Source of the DNA: Ruminococcaceae bacterium UBA4871
GTDB lineage: Bacteria; Bacillota; Clostridia; Oscillospirales; Acutalibacteraceae
Assembly: GCA_002399445.1 (NCBI GenBank)
Contig: DHDR01000032.1
Coordinates: 18,223 to 82,222 of the forward strand
Length of the DNA stretch: 64,000 nt
Reading direction: 5' to 3'
In this document: positions 16,567-24,673 of the stretch, piece by piece
Numbering within the stretch: the first letter of the stretch is position 1
Layout of the letters: every line of letters begins with the position of its first letter
Made by a program: the position numbers and the translations under genes
The notes under the pieces: generated by a model
What the model was told of the DNA's origin: nothing
What the model saw: only the letters and a program-made list of their open reading frames with translations
Database searches by the model: none

Positions 16567-18357
16567 ATGAAAATGAAACAGCAAATTTTTCATGGAATCG
16601 GTGTTTCAGAGGGAATTCGGAAGGGAAAAGCGTTTGTTTATCGTCATCAAGTGCAGCCTGATGTTGATCAAATGATTGCAAAGGAGCAGGTGGAATCGGA
16701 ACTGGCACGCCTGAATCGTGCAGTCGAGGAGTCTTCCCAAGAAATTAACGACCTGATTTCACAGGCTTCTGCAACTTTGCCGGAAAGCCAAAAGGCTGTC
16801 TTAAAAGGTCAGAAAACATTTCTGACTGATCCTGCCTACTGCCCTGCTATGCAGAAACTGATACAGGAAAAATGGTATTCTGCAGGAAAAGCAGTACAGA
16901 CGATTACCAAACAATATGCCACGACACTGGAACAGATGGAAAATGCTTATCTGCGTGAACGTGCAGCTGATGTTTGGGATGCGGGAAACCGGTTGCTCAA
17001 TCATTTGTCTGGTCGACATTTTGCAAGTTTGTCCAGCATCCCAAAACCCGTCATTGTGTTGGCAGATGACCTGTCCCCTGCCGATACTATTCAAATGGAC
17101 CGTCGGTTTGTCCTTGCTTTCGCAACACAAAAAGGCGGAAAAACTTCTCATACTTCCATTTTTGCAAAATCTCTTGGCATTCCTGCAGTTGTGGGGATTT
17201 CCGATCTGATGGAGCAGGCGGAACCGGAGACGGAAGTCATTTTAGATGGTGAACAGGGAATTTGTATTCTGGCACCCAATTCCGAAACCATTGCAGTCTA
17301 TGACGAAAAAATGGAAAAAGAACAGAAATGGCAGGTCTTGCTGAATCATTTTAAAGGGAAAGCTGCACAAACCAATGACGGGAAAAAGATATTGACTGCC
17401 GCCAATATTGGTTCTGCTGCTGATGCGCAGGAAGCCCAGAAAATGGGAGCGGAAGGCATCGGCCTGTTCCGTACGGAGCAGCTTTATCTTTCCAGAAAGA
17501 CTGCACCGGATGAAGAAACACAGTTTCGTGTTTACAAGAAAGCGGCGGAATGTTATCCGGACAACACCGTGATTATCCGAACCTTGGATATCGGTGGAGA
17601 TAAGGAGATCCCTTATCTTGGCATTAATCGGGAAACCAACCCGTTTCTGGGTTACCGCGCTATCCGATATTGTCTTGGAGAACGGAAAATCTTTCTCACA
17701 CAGCTGCGGGCAATCCTGCGGGCTTCTGTTTATGGGCATCTTGCCATTATGTTCCCCATGATTTCTGGCCTGCAAGAGTTGAGGGATGCGAAATCCGTGC
17801 TGAAAACAGCCGCAGCACAGCTCAAAGAGCAGAATCTTCCCTTTGATGGTTCCATCAAAACCGGTATTATGGTGGAGATTCCCTCTGCAGCAGTGATGGC
17901 GGATACTCTTGCCAAAGAAGCAGACTTCTTTAGCATTGGTACGAATGACCTTGTTCAGTACACATTGGCAGTTGACCGTGGAAATGAAAACGTTTCCTAT
18001 CTGTATGATTATTTCAATCCGGCGGTTGTTCGTTTAGTCCGTCGGGTGACAGAAGCTGCAAAGACCGCAGAAATTCCGGTGGGTATGTGTGGGGCGATGG
18101 CAGGAGACCCGCTGGCTATTCCGCTTTTATTGGGTTTGGGTCTTACAGAGCTCAGTATGCCGGCTGGTGCGATTCCCAAAGCCAAATACATAATCAATCA
18201 GTTGCATAGTGATTCCTGTCAGCAGCTTGCAAATCAAATTCAAGCCTGCCAAACACCGCCGCAGGTTCACAAAGCTTTGCAGGACTTTGCTCGTGCAAAT
18301 TTCCAGATGGATGCGGAACAGAAAATATCGGTATCAAACGAAAAGAATTTGAATTAG
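16567..18357 (+). CDS. ptsI: PTS enzyme I (PEP-protein phosphotransferase)
   Basis: Transfers phosphate from PEP to HPr. Domains in order: HPr-binding and phosphohistidine part (about 1-230) with active His in GGKTSHTSIFAKS, then the PEP-binding barrel with FRTEQLYL, the FPMISG segment and the catalytic Cys in GMCGAMAGDP. Length 596, a little longer than the usual 570-575, the excess being in the C-terminal tail. AGGAGG at 16557-16562 stands four bases before ATG 16567 and ten before ATG 16573; either could be used. Confidence 0.95.
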   Translation: MKMKQQIFHGIGVSEGIRKGKAFVYRHQVQPDVDQMIAKEQVESELARLNRAVEESSQEINDLISQASATLPESQKAVLKGQKTFLTDPAYCPAMQKLIQEKWYSAGKAVQTITKQYATTLEQMENAYLRERAADVWDAGNRLLNHLSGRHFASLSSIPKPVIVLADDLSPADTIQMDRRFVLAFATQKGGKTSHTSIFAKSLGIPAVVGISDLMEQAEPETEVILDGEQGICILAPNSETIAVYDEKMEKEQKWQVLLNHFKGKAAQTNDGKKILTAANIGSAADAQEAQKMGAEGIGLFRTEQLYLSRKTAPDEETQFRVYKKAAECYPDNTVIIRTLDIGGDKEIPYLGINRETNPFLGYRAIRYCLGERKIFLTQLRAILRASVYGHLAIMFPMISGLQELRDAKSVLKTAAAQLKEQNLPFDGSIKTGIMVEIPSAAVMADTLAKEADFFSIGTNDLVQYTLAVDRGNENVSYLYDYFNPAVVRLVRRVTEAAKTAEIPVGMCGAMAGDPLAIPLLLGLGLTELSMPAGAIPKAKYIINQLHSDSCQQLANQIQACQTPPQVHKALQDFARANFQMDAEQKISVSNEKNLN

Positions 18358-18405
18358 CTATAGAAATATGCTCAAATCATCAAATAAATTGGAGGCAGCA
18401 ATGTT

Positions 18406-19344
18406 GTGATTTATACAGTGACGTTAAATCCAGCTTTGGACAAGACCGTAGAAATCCCCAATTTTACTCTTGGCGAAGTCAATCGCGTGCAGAATCTGCG
18501 CACGGATGCTGGCGGTAAAGGTATCAATGTATCGAAATGTATTGCCACACTGGAGGGAAAAAGTACAGCCCTTGCAGTACTTGCCGGAGAAGTTGGAAAA
18601 GGTATCTTTGCTTTTTTGGAGCAGCAGCCGGAAATTGTACCCCTGACAGTATGGGCAGCCGGTGAGACCCGTACCAATTTAAAAATTATCGATCCCGCTC
18701 AAAAGACCAATACTGATATTAATGAACGCGGACCGATCATTTGTGAAAAAGATCTGAACAGCTTGCTGGAGTTGTTGTTAAATCGAATTGAGCCGGGTGA
18801 TGAAGTCATTTTTGCCGGCAGTTTGCCAAGTGGTACGCCAGCTTCACTTTACAGAGACTGGACACGTATCTGCAAGCAGCATGGTGCAAAAATTCTGCTG
18901 GATGCGGACAGAGAAGCGCTGCAGTTGGGAGTTGAGGCAAAACCTGCTCTTATCAAACCTAATCAGGAAGAGTTGTCTGCCTTGGTTGGAAGACCGCTTT
19001 TGGATGAAAAGGATGTTCTGGATGCTGCCCGTGCAGTTGCATCTGATGGTATAGAACGGGTAGTCGTTTCCATGGGAAGCAAAGGTGCGCTTTTCTTTTC
19101 CAAGGAAAAAGTTCTCCGTGCATCCGCACTGAAAGTTCCGGTCCGCAGTACAGTTGGTGCCGGTGATTCTATGGTTGCAGCGCTGGCGTATGGTATGCAG
19201 GAAAATATGTCTTGGGAAGATCAGGCCCGGCTTGCCATTGCTTTCAGTAATGCCAGTGTTATGTGCAGCGGAACACAAGCTCCCAGCCTTGAAACCGTCA
19301 AAAAACTAAGTGAACAAGTTAACATAATGGAGGTATCTCAATGA
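18406..19344 (+). CDS. fruK: 1-phosphofructokinase family kinase
   Basis: PfkB-family sugar-phosphate kinase of 312 residues. The N-terminus MIYTVTLNPALDKTVE is typical of 1-phosphofructokinase and tagatose-6-phosphate kinase; the catalytic motif is VGAGDSMVAAL near residue 247, with Asp as base. It would turn fructose-1-phosphate into fructose-1,6-bisphosphate; action on another ketohexose phosphate cannot be ruled out. GTG start at 18406 after GGAGG. Its stop overlaps the ATG of the next gene (ATGA), tying its translation to that dehydrogenase. Confidence 0.85.
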   Translation: MIYTVTLNPALDKTVEIPNFTLGEVNRVQNLRTDAGGKGINVSKCIATLEGKSTALAVLAGEVGKGIFAFLEQQPEIVPLTVWAAGETRTNLKIIDPAQKTNTDINERGPIICEKDLNSLLELLLNRIEPGDEVIFAGSLPSGTPASLYRDWTRICKQHGAKILLDADREALQLGVEAKPALIKPNQEELSALVGRPLLDEKDVLDAARAVASDGIERVVVSMGSKGALFFSKEKVLRASALKVPVRSTVGAGDSMVAALAYGMQENMSWEDQARLAIAFSNASVMCSGTQAPSLETVKKLSEQVNIMEVSQ

Positions 19345-20594
19345 AAACGAAAGCTGTACGTTTGTATGGTGCAAATGATCTGCGCACGGAAGAATTTGAA
19401 TTGCCTGAAATCAAAGATGATGAAATTCTTGTCAAAGTGGTTTCTGACAGTATCTGCATGTCCACTTATAAATGTGCTATTTTAGGAAAAGCACACAAGC
19501 GGGTTCCGCAGAATGTCGATACGCATCCTACCATTATGGGACATGAATTTGCGGGCGATATTGTGAAAGTCGGCAAAAAACATCAGGATAAATTCAAACC
19601 CGGCATGCGGTTTGCACAGCAGCCTGCATTAAATTATAAAGGCACTATGTGGTCGCCGGGATATTCCTATGAATTCTTTGGCGGGGATGCAACATATTGT
19701 ATCATTCCGCCGGAGGTCATGGAACTTGGCTGCCTCATTCCTTATAATGGGCGGGCTTATTATGAAGCTTCCCTTGCGGAGCCGATGTCCTGCTGCATTG
19801 GTGCCATGCATGCCTGCTTCCATACAAAGATGGGAAATTATGTGCACCAAATGGGTACGAAAGAAAATGGTACAATGGCTTTGCTGGCTGCCGCTGGTCC
19901 TATGGGCATGGGTGCTGTTGATTATGCGCTGCACAGCGGCCGTAATCCCAAGTTACTGGTAGTTGCCGACATTAACAAAGAGCGTTTGGAGCGGGCAAAA
20001 CGGATGTTCCCGCAGGATGAAGCTGCAGCGTTAGGGACCCGTTTGGTCTTTCAGGACCTTTCAGGAGTTGAGAATCCTGTTGCTTTGTTGCGGCAGTATT
20101 CCCCAGACGGTTTTGATGATGTCTTTGCCTTTGCTCCCGTTAGTTCGGTGTGTGAAATGGCTTCTGCCGTGCTTGGCAGAGACGGATGTTTGAATTTCTT
20201 TGCAGGGCCGACCGATAAACAGTTCTCTGCAAAACTGAATTACTATGATGTACATTATAATTCCACTCATGTAATTGGGACGACCGGCGGAAATATTGAT
20301 GATTTGAAAGAGTCTCTGCGGCTTTCTGCATCAGGGAAAACCAATCCTGCTGTCATGATTACTCATGTTGGCGGTTTAAATGTCGCAGCCGAGACAACGT
20401 TGAACCTTCCGAAAATCCCGGGCGGGAAAAAGCTGATTTATACGCATCTGAATATGCCATTGACTGCCATTTCTGATTTTCCAGCCCTCGGGGAAAAAGA
20501 TCCTCGTTTTGCTGCTCTGGCTGAAATTACTGAAGCACACCGCGGGCTATGGTGTCCGGAAGCAGAAGATTATCTGCTGCATCACTGGGAATAA
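19341..20594 (+). CDS. Zinc-type dehydrogenase of the L-sorbose-1-phosphate reductase (SorE) kind
   Basis: A 417-residue medium-chain dehydrogenase. Catalytic zinc residues are suggested by Cys in SICMSTYK and by GHEFAGDIVKVG; the nucleotide-binding turn is AAGPMGMGAVDYA. The four-Cys structural zinc loop of alcohol dehydrogenases is missing. Layout and length resemble SorE, which interconverts L-sorbose-1-phosphate and glucitol-6-phosphate at C2. In this operon no MtlD is present, so it is the best candidate to oxidise mannitol-1-phosphate. Whether its product is fructose-1-phosphate or fructose-6-phosphate is discussed in the findings. It ends the operon, before a terminator. Confidence 0.75.
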   Translation: MKTKAVRLYGANDLRTEEFELPEIKDDEILVKVVSDSICMSTYKCAILGKAHKRVPQNVDTHPTIMGHEFAGDIVKVGKKHQDKFKPGMRFAQQPALNYKGTMWSPGYSYEFFGGDATYCIIPPEVMELGCLIPYNGRAYYEASLAEPMSCCIGAMHACFHTKMGNYVHQMGTKENGTMALLAAAGPMGMGAVDYALHSGRNPKLLVVADINKERLERAKRMFPQDEAAALGTRLVFQDLSGVENPVALLRQYSPDGFDDVFAFAPVSSVCEMASAVLGRDGCLNFFAGPTDKQFSAKLNYYDVHYNSTHVIGTTGGNIDDLKESLRLSASGKTNPAVMITHVGGLNVAAETTLNLPKIPGGKKLIYTHLNMPLTAISDFPALGEKDPRFAALAEITEAHRGLWCPEAEDYLLHHWE

Positions 20595-20618
20595 ACCAAT
20601 CATCTTTCTTATAGAATA

Positions 20619-20669
20619 GGGCCTCTGAGTAAACAAGACTACCCTCCTTGTTCTCCCAGAGGCCTTTTT
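20619..20669 (+). terminator. Terminator of the mannitol operon
   Basis: GGCCTCTG (20620-20627) pairs with CAGAGGCC (20657-20664) and an inner AACAAG/CTTGTT extends the stem; five T follow. Confidence 0.9.
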
Positions 20670-20833
20670 GTCATCCTTTGGCGGGAGACTATTTTTATAG
20701 CAATTTTCTGCTTTATGATAGAGAAATTCCTAAAAACGGTACAAAAACAGTGAAACAAATATTTGTGCGTAACAAACAGGCGTCGGAAAACTTTCCTGCT
20801 AATTGGGGTTATGGCTTGTTTATAAATTTTGGG

Positions 20834-20881
20834 AAAGAAACACCGAAAGACCTTGATTCAAAGGCCTTTCGGTGTTTCTTT
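20834..20881 (-). terminator. Hairpin just downstream of tRNA-Arg
   Basis: AAAGAAACACCGAAAG and CTTTCGGTGTTTCTTT form a long, nearly perfect stem that begins right at the tRNA 3' end as read on the minus strand. The T residues lie within the arm rather than in a clean tail, so this may be a terminator or a 3'-processing structure for the tRNA. Confidence 0.6.
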
Positions 20882-20957
20882 GGTGTCCTCGGGCGGATTC
20901 GAACCGCCGGCCTACCGCTTAGGAGGCGGTCGCTCTATCCAGCTGAGCTACGAAGAC
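20881..20957 (-). tRNA. tRNA-Arg (anticodon CCU)
   Basis: Read on the minus strand the cloverleaf is complete: acceptor GTCTTCG/CGAGGAC, D arm GCTCAGCTGGATAGAGC, anticodon arm ACCGC-CTCCTAA-GCGGT with anticodon CCT, T arm GGCGG-TTCGAAT-CCGCC, discriminator A and an encoded CCA. It decodes AGG. Confidence 0.96.
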
Positions 20958-20981
20958 ATGTGAAATTTTAGAAATGAAATT

Positions 20982-21036
20982 GGATTTGTATCATCTGCCA
21001 TTTGAATAGCAGATGCTTTATCCAACTAAGACATCA
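20982..21036 (-). pseudogene. Degenerate tRNA-like remnant
   Basis: Read on the minus strand, this stretch upstream of tRNA-Arg holds a D-arm-like CTTAGTTGGATAAAG, then a stem CATCTGC/GCAGATG with an oversized loop, then AAATCC like the end of a T arm. A proper acceptor stem and T loop are missing, so it cannot be a working tRNA; it looks like a decayed Arg-type tRNA. Confidence 0.35.
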
Positions 21037-21087
21037 AAACCATAAAGCTGAAGTCTATTTGTATTATACAGAAACAAAAAGACCTTG

Positions 21088-21540
21088 TCAATTGTTGCCG
21101 TTCCAAGCCTGCAGGTAAGCAAGAGCAAAAACAAACATATTCAGCAATTCCAGAAAAACGATAATATAGTGACTAGGTTTTAAAATTAAAATATTGCTCA
21201 TTCGATGCAGAGCCATTGTATAAAAACAGGAGGAAGAGATAACTTCCAATGCGCAGAGAAGTGCGCAAATCCCGTAGTTCAGGCGGGGCTTGCGCCATAG
21301 TGTGATGAGCCAGATTGCTAATGGCAATACAAACAAAAGTGCACAATATAGACAGCCGCCTAAAATTGACAGCAATCTTCCGTCTTGTATATACAACATA
21401 CCAATTTGTACGGAGTTCACAGGACGTCGATTATCTTGAATGGTAGCTATGGGAATAAAATAAGATATAACCACAATGATTTGCAGAATCAGTGCTGTCC
21501 ATTGTGTTCGTTTTATGTTTTTGTATTGGCTGCTGGACAT
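21088..21540 (-). CDS. Small four-span membrane protein of unknown function
   Basis: A 150-residue protein with four hydrophobic segments (about residues 16-36, 61-85, 92-112 and 123-145) and almost no loops. The start chosen is ATG at 21540 because GGGAGG lies eight bases before it; the frame is open to 21630, but that would begin inside the ppdK terminator. No family was recognised. It is downstream of ppdK on the same strand but separated from it by a terminator. Confidence 0.65.
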   Translation of the reverse strand: MSSSQYKNIKRTQWTALILQIIVVISYFIPIATIQDNRRPVNSVQIGMLYIQDGRLLSILGGCLYCALLFVLPLAIWLITLWRKPRLNYGICALLCALEVISSSCFYTMALHRMSNILILKPSHYIIVFLELLNMFVFALAYLQAWNGNN

Positions 21541-21620
21541 TTTAGGATTCCTCCCACAATCGTACAGTGCTTCCCTTATTATAACAAAGCACATCAAGAA
21601 TGTACAGATTCTGAGGAACC

Positions 21621-21653
21621 AAAAAGCCACTGGTAAAAATCCAGTGGCTTTTT
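21621..21653. terminator. Terminator after ppdK
   Basis: AAAAAGCCACTGG (21621-21633) and CCAGTGGCTTTTT (21641-21653) form a perfect stem ending in T on either strand; it serves ppdK on the minus strand. Confidence 0.9.
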
Positions 21654-21681
21654 AATTCCTTAATCTCGAGAGTAAATATTT

Positions 21682-24324
21682 TTATTTTTTTGCATTCGCG
21701 CGTTTTTCCTTAACAGCAGCTTGTGCAGCAGCAAGGCGGGCAATCGGCACGCGGAACGGAGAACAAGATACATAATCAAGACCCACATTGTGGCAGAACT
21801 CGACAGAAGTCGGATCGCCGCCATGTTCACCGCAAATCCCAATGTGCAGATTTGGATTGGCAGCTTTGCCCTCTTTTGCGCTGATCGCAATCAGCCGGCC
21901 AACACCGACGGTATCCAGATGAACAAACGGATCGGATTCATAAATTTTGTTATCATAGTAAGCATCAAGGAATTTGCCTGCATCGTCGCGGCTGAAACCG
22001 AAGGTCATCTGTGTCAGATCGTTGGTGCCATAGCTGAAGAAATCAGCCTCTTTAGCAATTTGACCGGCAGTCAGAGCAGCACGTGGGATTTCAATCATGG
22101 TGCCAACTTCATACTTCATATCAATTCCAGCATCTTGGATGAGTTTATCAGCCGTTTTTGCAACTGTATCTTTGACAAACTTTAATTCTTTCGCTTCACC
22201 GACCAGCGGAATCATAATGTGTGGTGTGATTTTATTACCCGTTTTCTTCATCACGTTGATGGCGGCATTGATGACAGCAGTGGTCTGCATAACGCCAATT
22301 TCCGGATATGTGACTGCCAAACGGCAGCCACGGTGTCCCATCATCGGGTTAAACTCATGTAGAGAAGCAATCACATCTTTGAGCTTTTGAACGGTGATGC
22401 CTAAATCTGCTGCCAGATCCTCGATGTCTTTTTCTTTTGTAGGCAGGAATTCATGCAGCGGCGGATCCAAAAAACGAATCGTAACAGGGCGTTCTCCCAT
22501 GATTTCAAACAGACCCTCGAAGTCACTCTGCTGGTAAGGAAGAATCTTGGCAAGAGCTTTCTTACGGTCTTCTACATTTTCTGCTACGATCATTTCCCGC
22601 ATTGCCTTGATGCGGTCTTCTGCAAAGAACATGTGCTCGGTGCGGCAGAGACCAATACCCTCGGCGCCAAAGTCACTGGCCTGTTTGGCATCCCGCGGAG
22701 TGTCAGCATTTGTGAATACTTTCAGCCTGCGGACTTTATCAGCCCAGCTCATATAGAGACCGAAGTCACCGGAAATGGAAGCGGGAACTGTCGGTAACGC
22801 TACACCATAAATGTTGCCGGTTGTACCGTCAATAGAGATGTAGTCCCCTTCTTGATAAGTTTTTCCGCTCAGAGTAAACTGCTTCTTGTCATAATCAACA
22901 ACGATATCACCACATCCGGAAACGCAGCAGGTGCCCATGCCGCGTGCCACAACGGCAGCATGGCTGGTCATTCCGCCGCGGACCGTTAGAATGCCCTCAG
23001 CAGACTGCATACCTTCGATATCTTCCGGAGAGGTTTCACGGCGGACCAGCACAACTTTTTCGCCGTTCTTTTTCCACTCTTTTGCCTCCTCAGCGGTAAA
23101 GACGACTTTGCCGCAGGCAGCGCCAGGAGACGCCGCAAGGCCTTTGCCAATTACTTCTGATTTTTGCAGAGCTTCCGGATCAAACTGCGGATGCAAAAGA
23201 GCATCCAGCTGATGAGGCTCCACACGCAAAACGGCTTCCTCTTTGTCAATCATGCCTTCCCGAACCAAGTCGACTGCAATTTTCAGTGCAGCATTTGCAG
23301 TACGCTTGCCGTTACGAGTCTGCAGCATATAAAGATGACCATTTTCGATAGTAAACTCCATATCCTGCATATCCGTATAGTGCTTTTCCAAACGGTCTGC
23401 AATATCTGCAAATTCTGTATAAACTTCCGGCATTTCATCAGCCAGTTTGCTGATTGGGGAAGGTGTGCGCACACCAGAGACAACATCTTCGCCCTGAGCA
23501 TTAATTAGATATTCACCAAACAGCTTTTTCTCACCAGTTGCTGGATTGCGGGTAAATGCAACGCCGGTGCCGGATTTATTGCCGCTGTTTCCAAAAACCA
23601 TCTGCTGTACACTGACAGCGGTGCCCCAGTCATACGGGATCTCATTAATACGGCGATAAACATTTGCGCGTGGGTTGTCCCAGGAACGGAAGACAGCTTT
23701 GATGGCCTCCATCAGCTGTACTTTTGGATCTTGAGGAAAATCTTCCCCCTTATATTTTTTATAAAAAGCCTTGAATTTTTTGACGAGGTCTTTCATATCG
23801 TCAACATCAAGTTCGACGTCTTGCTTTACGCCGCGTTCTGCTTTTTTCTCATCAATAATCTTTTCAAAATTTTCTTTCGGCAGTTCCATGACGACATCGG
23901 AGAACATCTGAATGAAACGCCGGTAAGAATCATAAGCAAAGCGTTCATTGTTTGTAAATTTTGCAAAACCGACGACGACATCATCGTTTAAGCCGAGGTT
24001 CAGGATCGTGTCCATCATACCAGGCATGGAGGCACGTGCACCGGAACGCACGGAAACCAGCAGAGGATTTTCTTTATCAGCAAACCTCTTTCCACAGATC
24101 TTCTCCATCTTAGCGAGATATTCATAGATTTCAGACTGGATGTCTTTATTAATCTGGCGTCCATCTTCGTAGTACTGTGTACAAGCTTCTGTAGTAATTG
24201 TGAACCCCTGCGGTACAGGCATGCCTGCACGTGTCATCTCAGCCAGGTTGGCACCTTTGCCGCCCAGCAATTCGCGCATGTCTTTATTGCCCTCAGAAAA
24301 TAGGTAAACATACTTGTGACTCAT
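21682..24324 (-). CDS. ppdK: Pyruvate, phosphate dikinase
   Basis: Interconverts pyruvate, ATP and phosphate with PEP, AMP and pyrophosphate; in anaerobes it often works in glycolysis. The N-terminal ATP-grasp part begins YLFSEGNKDMRELLGGKGAN, the swivelling domain has the phosphohistidine in GGMTSHAAVVARGMG, and the C-terminal PEP/pyruvate barrel ends with catalytic Cys in GICGEHGGDP. ATG at 24324 follows GAGGAGG; an upstream in-frame start at 24438 overlaps the promoter. Length 880 residues, full. Confidence 0.96.
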   Translation of the reverse strand: MSHKYVYLFSEGNKDMRELLGGKGANLAEMTRAGMPVPQGFTITTEACTQYYEDGRQINKDIQSEIYEYLAKMEKICGKRFADKENPLLVSVRSGARASMPGMMDTILNLGLNDDVVVGFAKFTNNERFAYDSYRRFIQMFSDVVMELPKENFEKIIDEKKAERGVKQDVELDVDDMKDLVKKFKAFYKKYKGEDFPQDPKVQLMEAIKAVFRSWDNPRANVYRRINEIPYDWGTAVSVQQMVFGNSGNKSGTGVAFTRNPATGEKKLFGEYLINAQGEDVVSGVRTPSPISKLADEMPEVYTEFADIADRLEKHYTDMQDMEFTIENGHLYMLQTRNGKRTANAALKIAVDLVREGMIDKEEAVLRVEPHQLDALLHPQFDPEALQKSEVIGKGLAASPGAACGKVVFTAEEAKEWKKNGEKVVLVRRETSPEDIEGMQSAEGILTVRGGMTSHAAVVARGMGTCCVSGCGDIVVDYDKKQFTLSGKTYQEGDYISIDGTTGNIYGVALPTVPASISGDFGLYMSWADKVRRLKVFTNADTPRDAKQASDFGAEGIGLCRTEHMFFAEDRIKAMREMIVAENVEDRKKALAKILPYQQSDFEGLFEIMGERPVTIRFLDPPLHEFLPTKEKDIEDLAADLGITVQKLKDVIASLHEFNPMMGHRGCRLAVTYPEIGVMQTTAVINAAINVMKKTGNKITPHIMIPLVGEAKELKFVKDTVAKTADKLIQDAGIDMKYEVGTMIEIPRAALTAGQIAKEADFFSYGTNDLTQMTFGFSRDDAGKFLDAYYDNKIYESDPFVHLDTVGVGRLIAISAKEGKAANPNLHIGICGEHGGDPTSVEFCHNVGLDYVSCSPFRVPIARLAAAQAAVKEKRANAKK

Positions 24325-24440
24325 TGATTGATCCTCCTCAAAAATTTTTCTGTTTCCTAGCATTCTAAAACTGAAAACTTCAGGACAAAAACAAAACGGA
24401 TAGATGGTTAAAAACGAATTTAGGACCTGCTCTTTCAAGT

Positions 24441-24449
24441 ATTATAACA
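24441..24449 (-). promoter_or_regulatory. Extended -10 promoter of ppdK
   Basis: On the minus strand TGTTATAAT is a perfect extended -10 about 115 bases before the ppdK start; the -35 position reads TGGAAT, weak. Confidence 0.55.
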
Positions 24450-24563
24450 AATGTGAACATAAAATTCCAGTGATAAATTGTACTTTTATGAGATAACGAA
24501 GAAATTTAATAAAATTTTAAAAAGCTCTGATATTTTGTTCCTATATTTTATGAAGAAAAAGGC

Positions 24564-24592
24564 TTGCATTCCCTCTGAAAAAAACATATACT
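24564..24592 (+). promoter_or_regulatory. Promoter of the glmU-like gene
   Basis: TTGCAT (24564-24569), 17 bases, TATACT (24587-24592), about 80 bases before the ATG at 24674. With the ppdK promoter it makes up a divergent 349-bp control region in which nothing else stands out. Confidence 0.65.
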
Positions 24593-24673
24593 TATATAGT
24601 ATGGAATTGTATCCTATGCAAATTTGAGAGCAACTAAATGTCAAAGTTAACTGAAGCAGGAGGTGATCCGATC

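Noticed and set aside
20648..20971. A 107-codon plus-strand open frame
   Set aside because: It begins inside the mannitol-operon terminator and runs through the tRNA-Arg gene, so it is not a gene.
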